Assembly (NCBI GenBank): GCA_964423345.1
Contig: CAYREV010000042.1
Span: 1 to 14,306 of the forward strand
Direction of reading: 5' to 3'
DNA length: 14,306 bases
Source of the DNA: CAYREV01 sp964423345
GTDB taxonomy: Bacteria > Bacteroidota > Rhodothermia > Balneolales > Balneolaceae
Positions 1 to 7,342 of the stretch are shown one piece after another. Position 1 is the stretch's first letter. Each line of letters starts with the position of its first letter. The notes under the pieces were generated by a model. The model ran no database searches. It was given only the letters and a program-made list of their open reading frames with translations, and was not told where the DNA came from. The translations under genes and the position numbers were made by a program.

Positions 1-181
1 CCTCGACGTACTCGAGGAGCTCGAAGAGAAGGCGCTGGATCACCTTCTGGTGGTGAGGCGAGGGCGCCGGGGTCACCAGCACCTCGCCGTCGAGCACCTC
101 GTAGCGGTTGCCGTCGTCGGGGAGGCGGGCGTACTCGGAGTAGGTCCACTGACCGGGCGCGGCTTCGGTCGGGCGGCTCAT
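1..181 (-). CDS. Uma2-family (DUF820) nuclease-fold protein, N-terminal part
   Basis: The first 60 residues of a minus-strand gene that runs off the left edge. The start reads MSRPTEAAPGQWTYSEYARL, followed by LPDDGNRYEVLDGEVLVTPA and then SPHHQKVIQRL. The W-T-x-x-E/D-x-x-x-L-P opening, the 'R-Y-E-V-L-D-G-E-V-L-V-T-P-A-P' strand and 'S-P-x-H-Q' are the hallmarks of the Uma2 family, which has a PD-(D/E)XK restriction-endonuclease-like fold. The catalytic acidic and lysine residues would lie beyond the window, so activity cannot be judged. The ATG at 181 is preceded by GAGGA about 7 nt upstream. An in-frame ATG at 196 is possible, but the GAGGA would then lie inside the gene. Members of this family are abundant in cyanobacteria and soil bacteria and their biological role is mostly unknown. 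It is on the same strand as the permease upstream, 154 bp away. Confidence 0.85.
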   Translation of the reverse strand, partial: MSRPTEAAPGQWTYSEYARLPDDGNRYEVLDGEVLVTPAPSPHHQKVIQRLLFELLEYVE

Positions 182-335
182 GGGTGTCCTCGCCATGTCA
201 CGGGGAAGGTCGCCGCGAGCTCGGGGCGCCGGAATGGCCGAACGGGCCGGACGCTCGCTCGGGTTCCGACGGCCCGGCACCTTCGGATACCCCGCTTTCC
301 CGGACAGGATCGCGGGGCCCGCGCCCGCTCCCTCC

Positions 336-2834
336 TCACTCCGCCCGCATCGTCCGCATCGGGTCGACCCGGGTGCTCCGGCGCGCCGGGATCCAGCTCG
401 CCAGCCACGCCGTACCCACCAGCGCCGCGGCCACGGCGCCCAGCGTCAGGGGGTCCGCCGGGCTCACCTGGTAGAGGAAGCTCCGCACGACCCGGCTCAG
501 GGCCAGGGCGCCGAGGAGCCCGGCCGCGGAGCCGACCACCACGGTGACCAGGGCCCCGCGCTGGACCAGCGACCGGACGTCCACCGGCCGGGCGCCCAGG
601 GCGATCCGGATCCCCATCTCCCGCGTCCGTCGCGCCACCGAATACGAGACCACCCCGTAGATCCCCACCGCCGCCAGGAGGAGGGCGCTCAGCCCGAAGG
701 CCGCGAGGATCAGCATCGTGAACCGCCGGTCGCCGACGGCGCTCAGCACGACCCCGTCCATGGGCCGCACGTCCACCGGCACGTCGGGGCTGGCCCGTCG
801 GGCGGCCGTCCGGATCGGCGTGGCCAGCGCCCGGGGGTCGCCGGCGACATCGACGACGGCGTGGGCGGAGAGCATCCGCATCGGCCGCTGGACGTAGTGG
901 AAGTAGTAGGTGGGGGCCACGTCCTCGGTGAGCGACCGGTGCCGGACGTCTCCCACGACGCCGATCACCCGGGCCCAGCGCACCTGGGGGTGGGAGGCCG
1001 GGCCGGCGCTGTCGGGGTCGGTGTAGTTGTCCATCCCGCCGCCCGTGATCCGCTTGCCGACCGGGTCCTCGCCGGGCCACGCCAGCTCCGCGAAGGACTC
1101 GCTGACGACGGCGACGTGCTCGGCGTCGGCGTGGTCGCGCTCGTCGAAGAGGCGGCCCCGGAGCAGGGGGATCTCCATCACCTCGAAGTAGCCGGCGCTC
1201 GCCGACTGGTACCGGCCGCTCACGAAGGGCCGGGGGCCGCCGTCCACGTGGATCTGGCCGTTGGAGATCCCCGCGCCCAGGGGCAGGTTGTCCACGATGC
1301 CCACGTCCCGGGCGCCGGGGACCCGTTCGAGCTCCCGGCGGAGCTCCTGGAAGTACGCCGCCTTCGACGCATCGTCCGGGAAGCGGGTCGCGGGGAGGCT
1401 GAGGTCCACGGCGACGACGCCCTGGGAATCGAAGCCCGGATCGACGCTCAGGACCTCGCCGAAGCTCCGGACCAGGAGCCCGGAGCCCACCAGGAGGACC
1501 ACCGCCAGGGCCGCTTCGCCGCCCACGAGGAGACGCCAGACCCGGTCCTGGACGCGCCCGCTCGAGCCCCGCTGCCCGGCCCGGAGGGCCGATCCCGGAT
1601 CCGAGCGGGAGGCCCGCAGGGCGGGGAAGAGGCCGAAGAGGACGGCCGTGACGACCGTGACGGCACCGGTGAAGGCCAGAACGCCGGGATCGAGCCCCAC
1701 GCCTTCGAGGCGCGGGATCGTCCCCGGCGGGGCCAGGGCCGTCAGGGCCCGGATCACCGCCTGGGCCAGGAGGAGACCGGCCGCGGCGCCCGCGGCCGAG
1801 AGCGTCAAAGCCTCGGCGAAGAGCTGCCGGACCAGGCGACTCCGACCCGCTCCCAGGGAGGCCCGGACCGCGAGCTCCCGCTCCCGGCTCCGGGCCCGGG
1901 CCAGGAAGTTGCTGGCCAGATTCGAGCACGCCACCAGGAGCAGCAGCGCCGAAGCCCCCAGGAGGAGGTAGAGGGGCTGGCGGGCGCTTCCGGTCAGGGC
2001 GGCGTGGAGGCGGGTGAGCTCGGCGCCGGTTCCGGCGTACTCGCTGTCATTGCCGGCGTTGGCCCGGGCGATGATCGCGCTGAGCTCCCTCTGGGCCGCC
2101 GGGAGGGCGACGCCGTCGGCCAGCCGGCCGAGCCCCCGGTAGTTGTGGGCGGTCCGGCTGGTGGCGCCGTAGACCTGGAGCTCCGCCGGCAACCAGACGT
2201 CGGTGCCCAGGGGGAAGTCGAAGGAGGGCGGCATGACGCCCACGACCTCGAAGCTCAGGGACGAGGGGCCGGCCTCCAGGGTGATGCCCGAGAGGTCCTC
2301 CGGCGTGCCCAGCTCGTTCTGCCAGAAGCCGTGGCTCACCACGGCGACCGGCGCCACGCCCTCCCTGTGGTCCTCGGGCCGGAGCCCCCGGCCCCGGAGG
2401 GGCGAGACGCCGAGGACGTCGAAGAACTCCTCGCTGACCATCGCCCCGGTGCCCTGCACCGGCCGCTCGCCCCCCAGGATCGTCGTGGAGTAGGCGGCGT
2501 AGACCGCCAGGGACTCCAGCGTGCGGTTCTGCTCCCGCCAGTCCACGTAGTTGGGCCAGGCCACGGACATGGTGGAGAAGGCGTCGTTCCGCTCCATGAC
2601 CCGGACGATCTCGTCCGAGTCCTCGTAGGGCAGGGGCCGGAGGAGGACGCCGTCCACCAGGCTGTATATGGCCGTGTTCGCCCCGATGCCCAGGGCCAGG
2701 GTGAGGACGGCGACGACCGTGAACGCCGGGCTGCGCGCGAGGGTGCGGATCGCGTACTTGAAGTCCTGGAGGATGCCGTCCAGAGGGCCCGCGCCACCTT
2801 CGCCGTTCCTCTTCGACCTCGCGTCGTCGGACAC
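336..2834 (-). CDS. FtsX/MacB-type ABC transporter permease (ADOP family)
   Basis: An integral inner-membrane permease of 832 residues with the duplicated MacB_PCD plus FtsX layout. The N-terminus contains 'DFKYAIRTLARSPAFTVVAV', the first TM helix (about residues 38-60, 'LTLALGIGANTAIYSLVDGV') and 'LLRPLPYEDSDEIVRV'. A periplasmic domain follows, then three FtsX helices with 'RSRERELAVRASLGAGR' in the cytoplasmic loop. The second half starts near 'EAALAVVLLVGSGLLVRSF', has another periplasmic domain, and ends with FtsX helices carrying 'RTREMGIRIALGARP' and the tail 'RRSTRVDPMRTMRAE'. These are hallmarks of ADOP permeases; relatives act with a MacB-type ATPase in export or mechanotransmission. 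No ATPase gene is in the window, and the PadR-like N-terminal domain of some ADOP proteins is absent. I chose GTG at 2834 because AAGGAG lies 5 nt upstream; the ATG at 2849 would extend it by 5 residues but has no ribosome site. Downstream, a 7-bp inverted repeat (243-249/270-276) lacks a T-tract. The substrate is unknown. Confidence 0.93.
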   Translation of the reverse strand: MSDDARSKRNGEGGAGPLDGILQDFKYAIRTLARSPAFTVVAVLTLALGIGANTAIYSLVDGVLLRPLPYEDSDEIVRVMERNDAFSTMSVAWPNYVDWREQNRTLESLAVYAAYSTTILGGERPVQGTGAMVSEEFFDVLGVSPLRGRGLRPEDHREGVAPVAVVSHGFWQNELGTPEDLSGITLEAGPSSLSFEVVGVMPPSFDFPLGTDVWLPAELQVYGATSRTAHNYRGLGRLADGVALPAAQRELSAIIARANAGNDSEYAGTGAELTRLHAALTGSARQPLYLLLGASALLLLVACSNLASNFLARARSRERELAVRASLGAGRSRLVRQLFAEALTLSAAGAAAGLLLAQAVIRALTALAPPGTIPRLEGVGLDPGVLAFTGAVTVVTAVLFGLFPALRASRSDPGSALRAGQRGSSGRVQDRVWRLLVGGEAALAVVLLVGSGLLVRSFGEVLSVDPGFDSQGVVAVDLSLPATRFPDDASKAAYFQELRRELERVPGARDVGIVDNLPLGAGISNGQIHVDGGPRPFVSGRYQSASAGYFEVMEIPLLRGRLFDERDHADAEHVAVVSESFAELAWPGEDPVGKRITGGGMDNYTDPDSAGPASHPQVRWARVIGVVGDVRHRSLTEDVAPTYYFHYVQRPMRMLSAHAVVDVAGDPRALATPIRTAARRASPDVPVDVRPMDGVVLSAVGDRRFTMLILAAFGLSALLLAAVGIYGVVSYSVARRTREMGIRIALGARPVDVRSLVQRGALVTVVVGSAAGLLGALALSRVVRSFLYQVSPADPLTLGAVAAALVGTAWLASWIPARRSTRVDPMRTMRAE

Positions 2835-2839
2835 GCGTG

Positions 2840-2845
2840 CTCCTT
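2840..2845 (-). promoter_or_regulatory. Shine-Dalgarno site deciding the permease start
   Basis: On the minus strand the sequence reads AAGGAG, then 5 nt, then GTG at 2834. It lies inside the first codons that would follow the alternative ATG at 2849, whose own upstream sequence is C-rich with no purine tract. This favours the GTG start. Confidence 0.6.
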
Positions 2846-2921
2846 CCATGGGTGCGAGCGAATCGTCCGGGGCCGGCGGGCGGCGGAAATGCCTGCACCG
2901 GCCGCGGCCCGTTGCAGCCCA

Positions 2922-5318
2922 CTACGTCCGAGACGTTGGACGGGTTTCGGCGGCGAGGCGTTGGATCGCTCGCTCCACGTCGGCTCTCGTGCCGGGGTCC
3001 TCTTCCTCCTCGGCGAGCTTCTCGAGATCCGGGATCGCGTCCGTGGCCTTCAGCTCCTCGAGCGCTTCGATGGCCTTCCATCGGAGCGCGCCGGACGATC
3101 GGATGATCTCGAGGAAGGGCGCGAGCGCGATCTCCCGTTCGCCCGAGAGGTAGAGGGCCCTGGCCGACGCGAGCTGGATGTGCCAATCCGGATCTTCCAC
3201 GGTTTCCTTCAACAGGGACGTGACCTCCTCGCTCCGGACCGTTCCCAGGGCCTCGATCACGTCGGTCTTCGTCCCGACCTTCCTGTACGACTCCGCCAGG
3301 ATCTCCGAGGCGAGCTCCAGCACGGCGTCGCTCGCGCTGAAGTGCGCCAGGGTCCGCACGGCTTCCACCTTGGCGGGCTCGTACCAACATTCCGCCGCGT
3401 CTCTCACGGCGGGGACCAGGCTCTCCGCCTCCGTCTCCCGGAGGGCTTCGAGGACGTCGGTGAGGAAGAAGTGTCCCGCACTCTCCAGGAAGCGCTCGAG
3501 CGTCGAGACGGACACCTCCCGCTCTCCCAGCCGATACAGCGCCACCGCGGCGTCCAGGCGAAGACCGCCGCGGACGTCCCCGTCGTCGACGATTCGTTCG
3601 AGCTCGGGGATGAACCTCGTCCGATCGAATTCGACGATCGTCGCGATCGCCTTCTTCTCGAGCCTCTCTCCTGCGTCCGATTGCAGCATCTGCGCCACCG
3701 CCGCGTCCGCTGGTTCGTGCTCCTCGAGCACGTAGAGGCTCTTCGCCGCGGCCAGACGAACGTTGTCCCGCTCGCTCTCCAGCGCCTCCGCCAGGACGGG
3801 AACCGCCCCGTCGTCTCCTTCCCGACCCAGGTGGATCGCGGCCCAGAATCTCAGCTCGTCCTCGTCGTGCTCCAGCGCTTCGACCAGCATCTCCGGGTAC
3901 GACGGGTACGCCTTCAGCGCATCCACCACCTCCCGATGAAACTCGGCGGGTCCCCCCGGCGAATCGAGGTGATAGCGATCGATCTTCGTAAGACACTCCA
4001 GCAGCAGGGGGATCGCCGCTCGGGGCGTGAAGGCGCGGATCACGTCGACCACTTCGGACCGCCACATCGTGATGTGCGACCGGCGGGCGAGGATCTCCGT
4101 CGCCGCTTCCTCTTCCCCGAGTCGGCACAGCGCTCTGGCGGCCTCGAGCTCGACGGATGGGGAGCCGCCCTCGCCCGCGCTCAAGAGAGTGGGAACGGCC
4201 TCCTCGGCCTGGAGCTCTCCCAGGGCTCGAACGGCCCACTGGTGATAGAGCTCGGCCGAGGGGCGTTCCAGCAGGTCGACGAGAATCTCGATCGCCGCTC
4301 CGCGCTCTCCCAGGCTGGCCAGCGCGTTCGCCGCCTCCAGGCGGTCTCTCGCCTCTCCGCCCCGGAGCGCGCGCTTCAGAAAGGGAATCGCCCGGTGATC
4401 TCCCTCCTGCCCGATACGGACCGCCGCAGACAGGCTCACCTCGTCGTCGTCCACGTCCATAGCGTTCGCCAGGAGCTCGAGGCCTCCCGGGATCTCTTCG
4501 ACGGCTTCCAGGATCGACGAGCGGAGGCGACGGGTGTCCAGGCGCTCCAGAAGCTCGGGGATGGCCTCGCTCGCCTGCAGCTCCCCCAGGAGGTGGACGG
4601 CGCTTCGCCGATAGTGGGGGGCGCAGTCGGAGTCGACGATGCCGAGCAGCCCGTCTCGAATCTCGCCCGTGTTCTCGAGAAGGGATTCCTTCCGTCGGCG
4701 GGATATCATCTCCAGCGCGAAGACCCGCTCCGGAAGCGACCCCTCCGCCAGCGCTTCCACCAGGCGCTCGTCCCGGAGCTGTGCCTCGTCCAGCTCGGAG
4801 ATCCCGGACGTCAGGAGGGAGATCATCCGGCCGTCGCTCTCGTCCTTCAGGACGTCCTTGAGGGCGGGAATCGCGCTCTCGTCCGCGAGCCGCAGGATCG
4901 ACCCGGCGACGTCGCTCCGGATCATGAACTCGAACTTGTAGCGTCCGGCGGTGTCCCGGAGCCTCGTCAGGGCGTCGATCAGCGCCGGAACCGCGTCACG
5001 GGCCTCGAGCGCCTCGAGGACATAGGCCGTTTCCCACACGATCCAGGCGCCGCCGTCCTCGAGCAGCTCGATCAGGTCCGGCACGACGCTCGTGTCTCCG
5101 ATCTTCACGAGCGCCGTCGCATACGCTCCGATGCGGGCGTCGCTCTCCTCGGGATACTGGACCGAGACCGCCATGAGGGAATAGTTCTTGTCCTCGATTC
5201 CCAGCTGTCTGACCAGCTCCGGCGCGGCGTCCTCGTCTCCGGCTTCTCCGAGCTTCCTCGCGGCGCTCCAGGACGTCTCGGGGTCGTTGCTTCTCAGCTC
5301 CTTCAGGAGTTCGCTCAT
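2922..5318 (-). CDS. Large HEAT-repeat protein
   Basis: A 798-residue protein made almost entirely of HEAT / PBS-lyase-like repeats, from 'LLKELRSNDPETSWSAARKL' at the N-terminus to 'ATDAIPDLEKLAEEEEDPGT' near the C-terminus. Each unit is about 30-35 residues with the signature A-x-x-A-L-x-x-L-G-(D/E)-x-x-A-x-P-x-L-x-x-x-L, for example 'HLLGELQASEAIPELLERL' and 'IHLGREGDDGAVPVLAEALE'. No signal peptide, membrane segment or catalytic motif is seen, so a cytoplasmic scaffold or protein-binding role is likely. The partner is unknown. The sequence is strongly acidic. The gene starts at ATG 5318 with only a weak purine stretch upstream, and a TATAAT box lies about 38 bp upstream. The permease start is 87 bp downstream on the same strand, so co-transcription is plausible. 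The HEAT call is sure; the role is not known. Confidence 0.92.
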   Translation of the reverse strand: MSELLKELRSNDPETSWSAARKLGEAGDEDAAPELVRQLGIEDKNYSLMAVSVQYPEESDARIGAYATALVKIGDTSVVPDLIELLEDGGAWIVWETAYVLEALEARDAVPALIDALTRLRDTAGRYKFEFMIRSDVAGSILRLADESAIPALKDVLKDESDGRMISLLTSGISELDEAQLRDERLVEALAEGSLPERVFALEMISRRRKESLLENTGEIRDGLLGIVDSDCAPHYRRSAVHLLGELQASEAIPELLERLDTRRLRSSILEAVEEIPGGLELLANAMDVDDDEVSLSAAVRIGQEGDHRAIPFLKRALRGGEARDRLEAANALASLGERGAAIEILVDLLERPSAELYHQWAVRALGELQAEEAVPTLLSAGEGGSPSVELEAARALCRLGEEEAATEILARRSHITMWRSEVVDVIRAFTPRAAIPLLLECLTKIDRYHLDSPGGPAEFHREVVDALKAYPSYPEMLVEALEHDEDELRFWAAIHLGREGDDGAVPVLAEALESERDNVRLAAAKSLYVLEEHEPADAAVAQMLQSDAGERLEKKAIATIVEFDRTRFIPELERIVDDGDVRGGLRLDAAVALYRLGEREVSVSTLERFLESAGHFFLTDVLEALRETEAESLVPAVRDAAECWYEPAKVEAVRTLAHFSASDAVLELASEILAESYRKVGTKTDVIEALGTVRSEEVTSLLKETVEDPDWHIQLASARALYLSGEREIALAPFLEIIRSSGALRWKAIEALEELKATDAIPDLEKLAEEEEDPGTRADVERAIQRLAAETRPTSRT

Positions 5319-5356
5319 GGGCTCGGTCCGGTTCTCGCGGAGCGTTCTCCCTATGA

Positions 5357-5362
5357 ATTATA
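5357..5362 (-). promoter_or_regulatory. Candidate -10 box (TATAAT) for the HEAT-repeat gene, beside a palindrome
   Basis: Read on the minus strand, 5362-5357 is a perfect TATAAT, striking in such GC-rich sequence, and would give a short leader of about 30 nt before ATG 5318. Directly upstream lies the 10-bp palindrome CGGCCGGCCG (5364-5373), between the -10 box and where a -35 would be. No TTGACA-like -35 is present at 17 bp, so this may be an activator- or repressor-dependent promoter, or chance. Confidence 0.35.
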
Positions 5363-5458
5363 ACGGCCGGCCGTGCTCCGCGGCCGCCCAGCGGCGCCGA
5401 AGGAGGCTCGAGCTGGATCGAGGGCACCGCATCGACAACCGGGCTCTCGGTCCCCGGC

Positions 5459-5488
5459 TTCGCATCGAACTCCTCGTCCGCCTAGTGT
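5459..5488 (+). promoter_or_regulatory. Weak candidate promoter for the TPR gene pair
   Basis: TTCGCA (5459-5464) and TAGTGT (5483-5488) are separated by 18 bp, about 45 bp before ATG 5534, within the 215-bp divergent spacer. An alternative -10, GATACT, lies at 5494-5499. Both are poor matches to consensus; the location is the main support. The TPR gene itself has GGAG at 5525-5528, five bases before its ATG. Confidence 0.2.
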
Positions 5489-5533
5489 AAAAGGATACTC
5501 GAGCCGGCGACGTTCGTCGCGGCCGGAGCGCCG

Positions 5534-7342
5534 ATGCGACGGTTCTTCAAAGAGCTGAAGCGCCGTAAGGTCTACCGGGTGGCCGCTGTGTATGCGGCCG
5601 TGGCCTTCGTGGTCGTCGAGGCGGCGGACCTGGTCTTCCCGGCCCTGAACATCCCCTCCTGGGCCTACTCGCTGGTCGTGGTCCTGGCCCTGCTCGGCTT
5701 TCCCCTGGCCCTCGTACTGGCCTGGGCCTTCGACCTGACGCCGGAGGGGGTGGAACGGACCCCGACGGTGGAAGCTGAAGAAGAACAGGAAGCGGAGAGG
5801 CCCTCCCGTTCGAGCCTTCCCCTTGCGGCAAAGGGCCTCGTTGCCCTGGGGCTTTTGAGCGGAGCCGCGGCGGGAGGCTGGTATCTGTTGGGTAGCGGGG
5901 GTGAGCCCGAAACCGAATCCGGGCCCGCTGAACGCTCCATCGCGGTGCTTCCTTTCGAGAACATGGGGGGCGAGGAGAGCGAGCAGTTCACCCACGGCGT
6001 TCACGACGGCCTGCTCACCCGTCTGTCGAACGTTTCCGACTTGCAGGTCATCTCCCGGACGTCGGTCATGCAGTACCAGGGAACCGACAAGACCATCCCC
6101 GAGATTGCTCGCGAGCTGGGCGCACAGTGGATCGTCGAGGGTGCGGTCCAGCAGGCCGGGGGGCAGGTGCAGGTGAACGCCCAGCTCATCCAGGCGGAGG
6201 CCGACGCCCATCAGTGGGCCCAGAGCTATCGGCGCGAGCTGACGCCCGAAAACCTTTTCGCCATTCAGAGCGAGCTGACGAAGGAGATCGCCGGCTCCCT
6301 GAAGGCCGAGCTCACACCGGAGGAGGCGGAGCGGGTCGAACGACGCCCGACCGAAGACCTGGAAGCCTACCAGCTCTATGTACAGGGGCGCCGGGAGCTG
6401 GCTCGGGGGAACGCAGGTGACGCGGAGAAGGCGGTCCGGCTCTTCCGGCGCGCCATCGAGCGCGACTCCAGCTTCGCTCTGGGCTGGTCGGGGCTGGCCG
6501 ATGCCGCGTGGGGATACGAGGGATACGACACTCTGGGAATCGATCCGGCGAAAGCTGCCAGCCGGGCCTTGGAATCAGCTCCAAACTTAGCCGAGGCCCA
6601 CGCCTCGGTGGGGCTGGTACATTACCGTCAGCGGAACGGCCCGGCTGCACTCCAGGAGCTACAGCAGGCGGTGAGCCTCAAGCCGAGTTACTCGGAAGCG
6701 CACAACTGGCTCGGCCTCACCTATCACGTCCTCGGCCGACCGGAGCAGGCCCTGGAGCATCTTCAGCTTGCGGAGGAGCTGGATCCCGAGAACATCCTGG
6801 CCCGCCACTTTCTATACGACACCTACGTCATGATGGGGCAGGCCGAGATGGCTCTGCCAGAAATCCGAGAGCAACAGCGACGTTACCCGGCGGTGGTAGG
6901 CCCTTACGTGGCCGAAACGCGGGCTCTTTACGCTCTCGGGCGTTACAGAGAAGCGCAGAACGTCGCTCGAGAGCACATGCAGGGAGCCCGCTGGCAGATC
7001 CCCTACCTGGCCGGCATCGAGACGGCGATGGGTGATACGACCCGGGCTCGGGAGCGGCTGGACGAGCTTCAGCGGACGGATGCAGACCCTCTCGTGAAAG
7101 CCTACGCCCACGCGGCCCTCGGAAACGTCGATGCGACAATCGAGGCCATGAGGAAGGTGGAGGAGTGGTCCTACGTTCCGACCTTCACCGTCCGCTATAT
7201 GACCTTCCCGGAAGGGATGAGCCGGATTCGGGACCACCCGGGCTACGGCGATCTGATCCGTGAAATCAACCTCTTCTGGGGCCTCAACCCGGACGGAAGC
7301 CTGCCGGACAGCGTGGACGTGGAATTCGAGCCCGATGGCTGA
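5534..7342 (+). CDS. Membrane-anchored FlgO/TolB-like TPR protein, copy 1
   Basis: A 602-residue protein with three parts. (1) The N-terminus 'FFKELKRRKVYRVAAVYAAV' begins two TM helices (about 14-36 and 43-65), followed by the conserved 'AWAFDLTPEGVERTP'; a third helix lies at about 99-119. (2) A FlgO/TolB-N-like domain (about 134-262) starts 'SIAVLPFENMGGEESEQFTH' and contains 'ISRTSVMQYQGTDKTIPEIA' and 'LGAQWIVEGAVQQAGGQVQV'. (3) A TPR array runs from about 275, with units such as 'EAHNWLGLTYHVLGRPEQAL'. The basic N-terminus and three helices predict that the FlgO and TPR parts face the periplasm. Relatives are widespread in Gemmatimonadota, Acidobacteria and Proteobacteria, often annotated simply as TPR proteins or, by association, as adenylate-cyclase-like; no cyclase domain is present here. 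The stop codon overlaps the start of the next gene, a paralogue. A protein-complex or signalling role is inferred, not shown. Confidence 0.9.
   Translation: MRRFFKELKRRKVYRVAAVYAAVAFVVVEAADLVFPALNIPSWAYSLVVVLALLGFPLALVLAWAFDLTPEGVERTPTVEAEEEQEAERPSRSSLPLAAKGLVALGLLSGAAAGGWYLLGSGGEPETESGPAERSIAVLPFENMGGEESEQFTHGVHDGLLTRLSNVSDLQVISRTSVMQYQGTDKTIPEIARELGAQWIVEGAVQQAGGQVQVNAQLIQAEADAHQWAQSYRRELTPENLFAIQSELTKEIAGSLKAELTPEEAERVERRPTEDLEAYQLYVQGRRELARGNAGDAEKAVRLFRRAIERDSSFALGWSGLADAAWGYEGYDTLGIDPAKAASRALESAPNLAEAHASVGLVHYRQRNGPAALQELQQAVSLKPSYSEAHNWLGLTYHVLGRPEQALEHLQLAEELDPENILARHFLYDTYVMMGQAEMALPEIREQQRRYPAVVGPYVAETRALYALGRYREAQNVAREHMQGARWQIPYLAGIETAMGDTTRARERLDELQRTDADPLVKAYAHAALGNVDATIEAMRKVEEWSYVPTFTVRYMTFPEGMSRIRDHPGYGDLIREINLFWGLNPDGSLPDSVDVEFEPDG
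7335..7342 (+). other. 8-bp gene overlap, likely translational coupling
   Basis: ATGGCTGA holds the start codon of TPR copy 2 (7335-7337) and the TGA stop of copy 1 (7340-7342). Combined with the lack of a clear ribosome site before 7335, this suggests that ribosomes ending copy 1 reinitiate on copy 2. Confidence 0.7.

Noticed and set aside
243..276. Inverted repeat CGGGCCG / CGGCCCG after the permease as a terminator
   Set aside because: The 20-nt loop is long, there is no T-tract, and such GC repeats are common by chance in this sequence.
180..5363. A 1727-codon open frame on the plus strand, opposite the permease and the HEAT-repeat genes
   Set aside because: It crosses two well-recognised genes and their spacer, gives a His/Arg/Gly/Pro-rich product with no domain, and is the expected mirror of strong GC codon bias in the real minus-strand genes.
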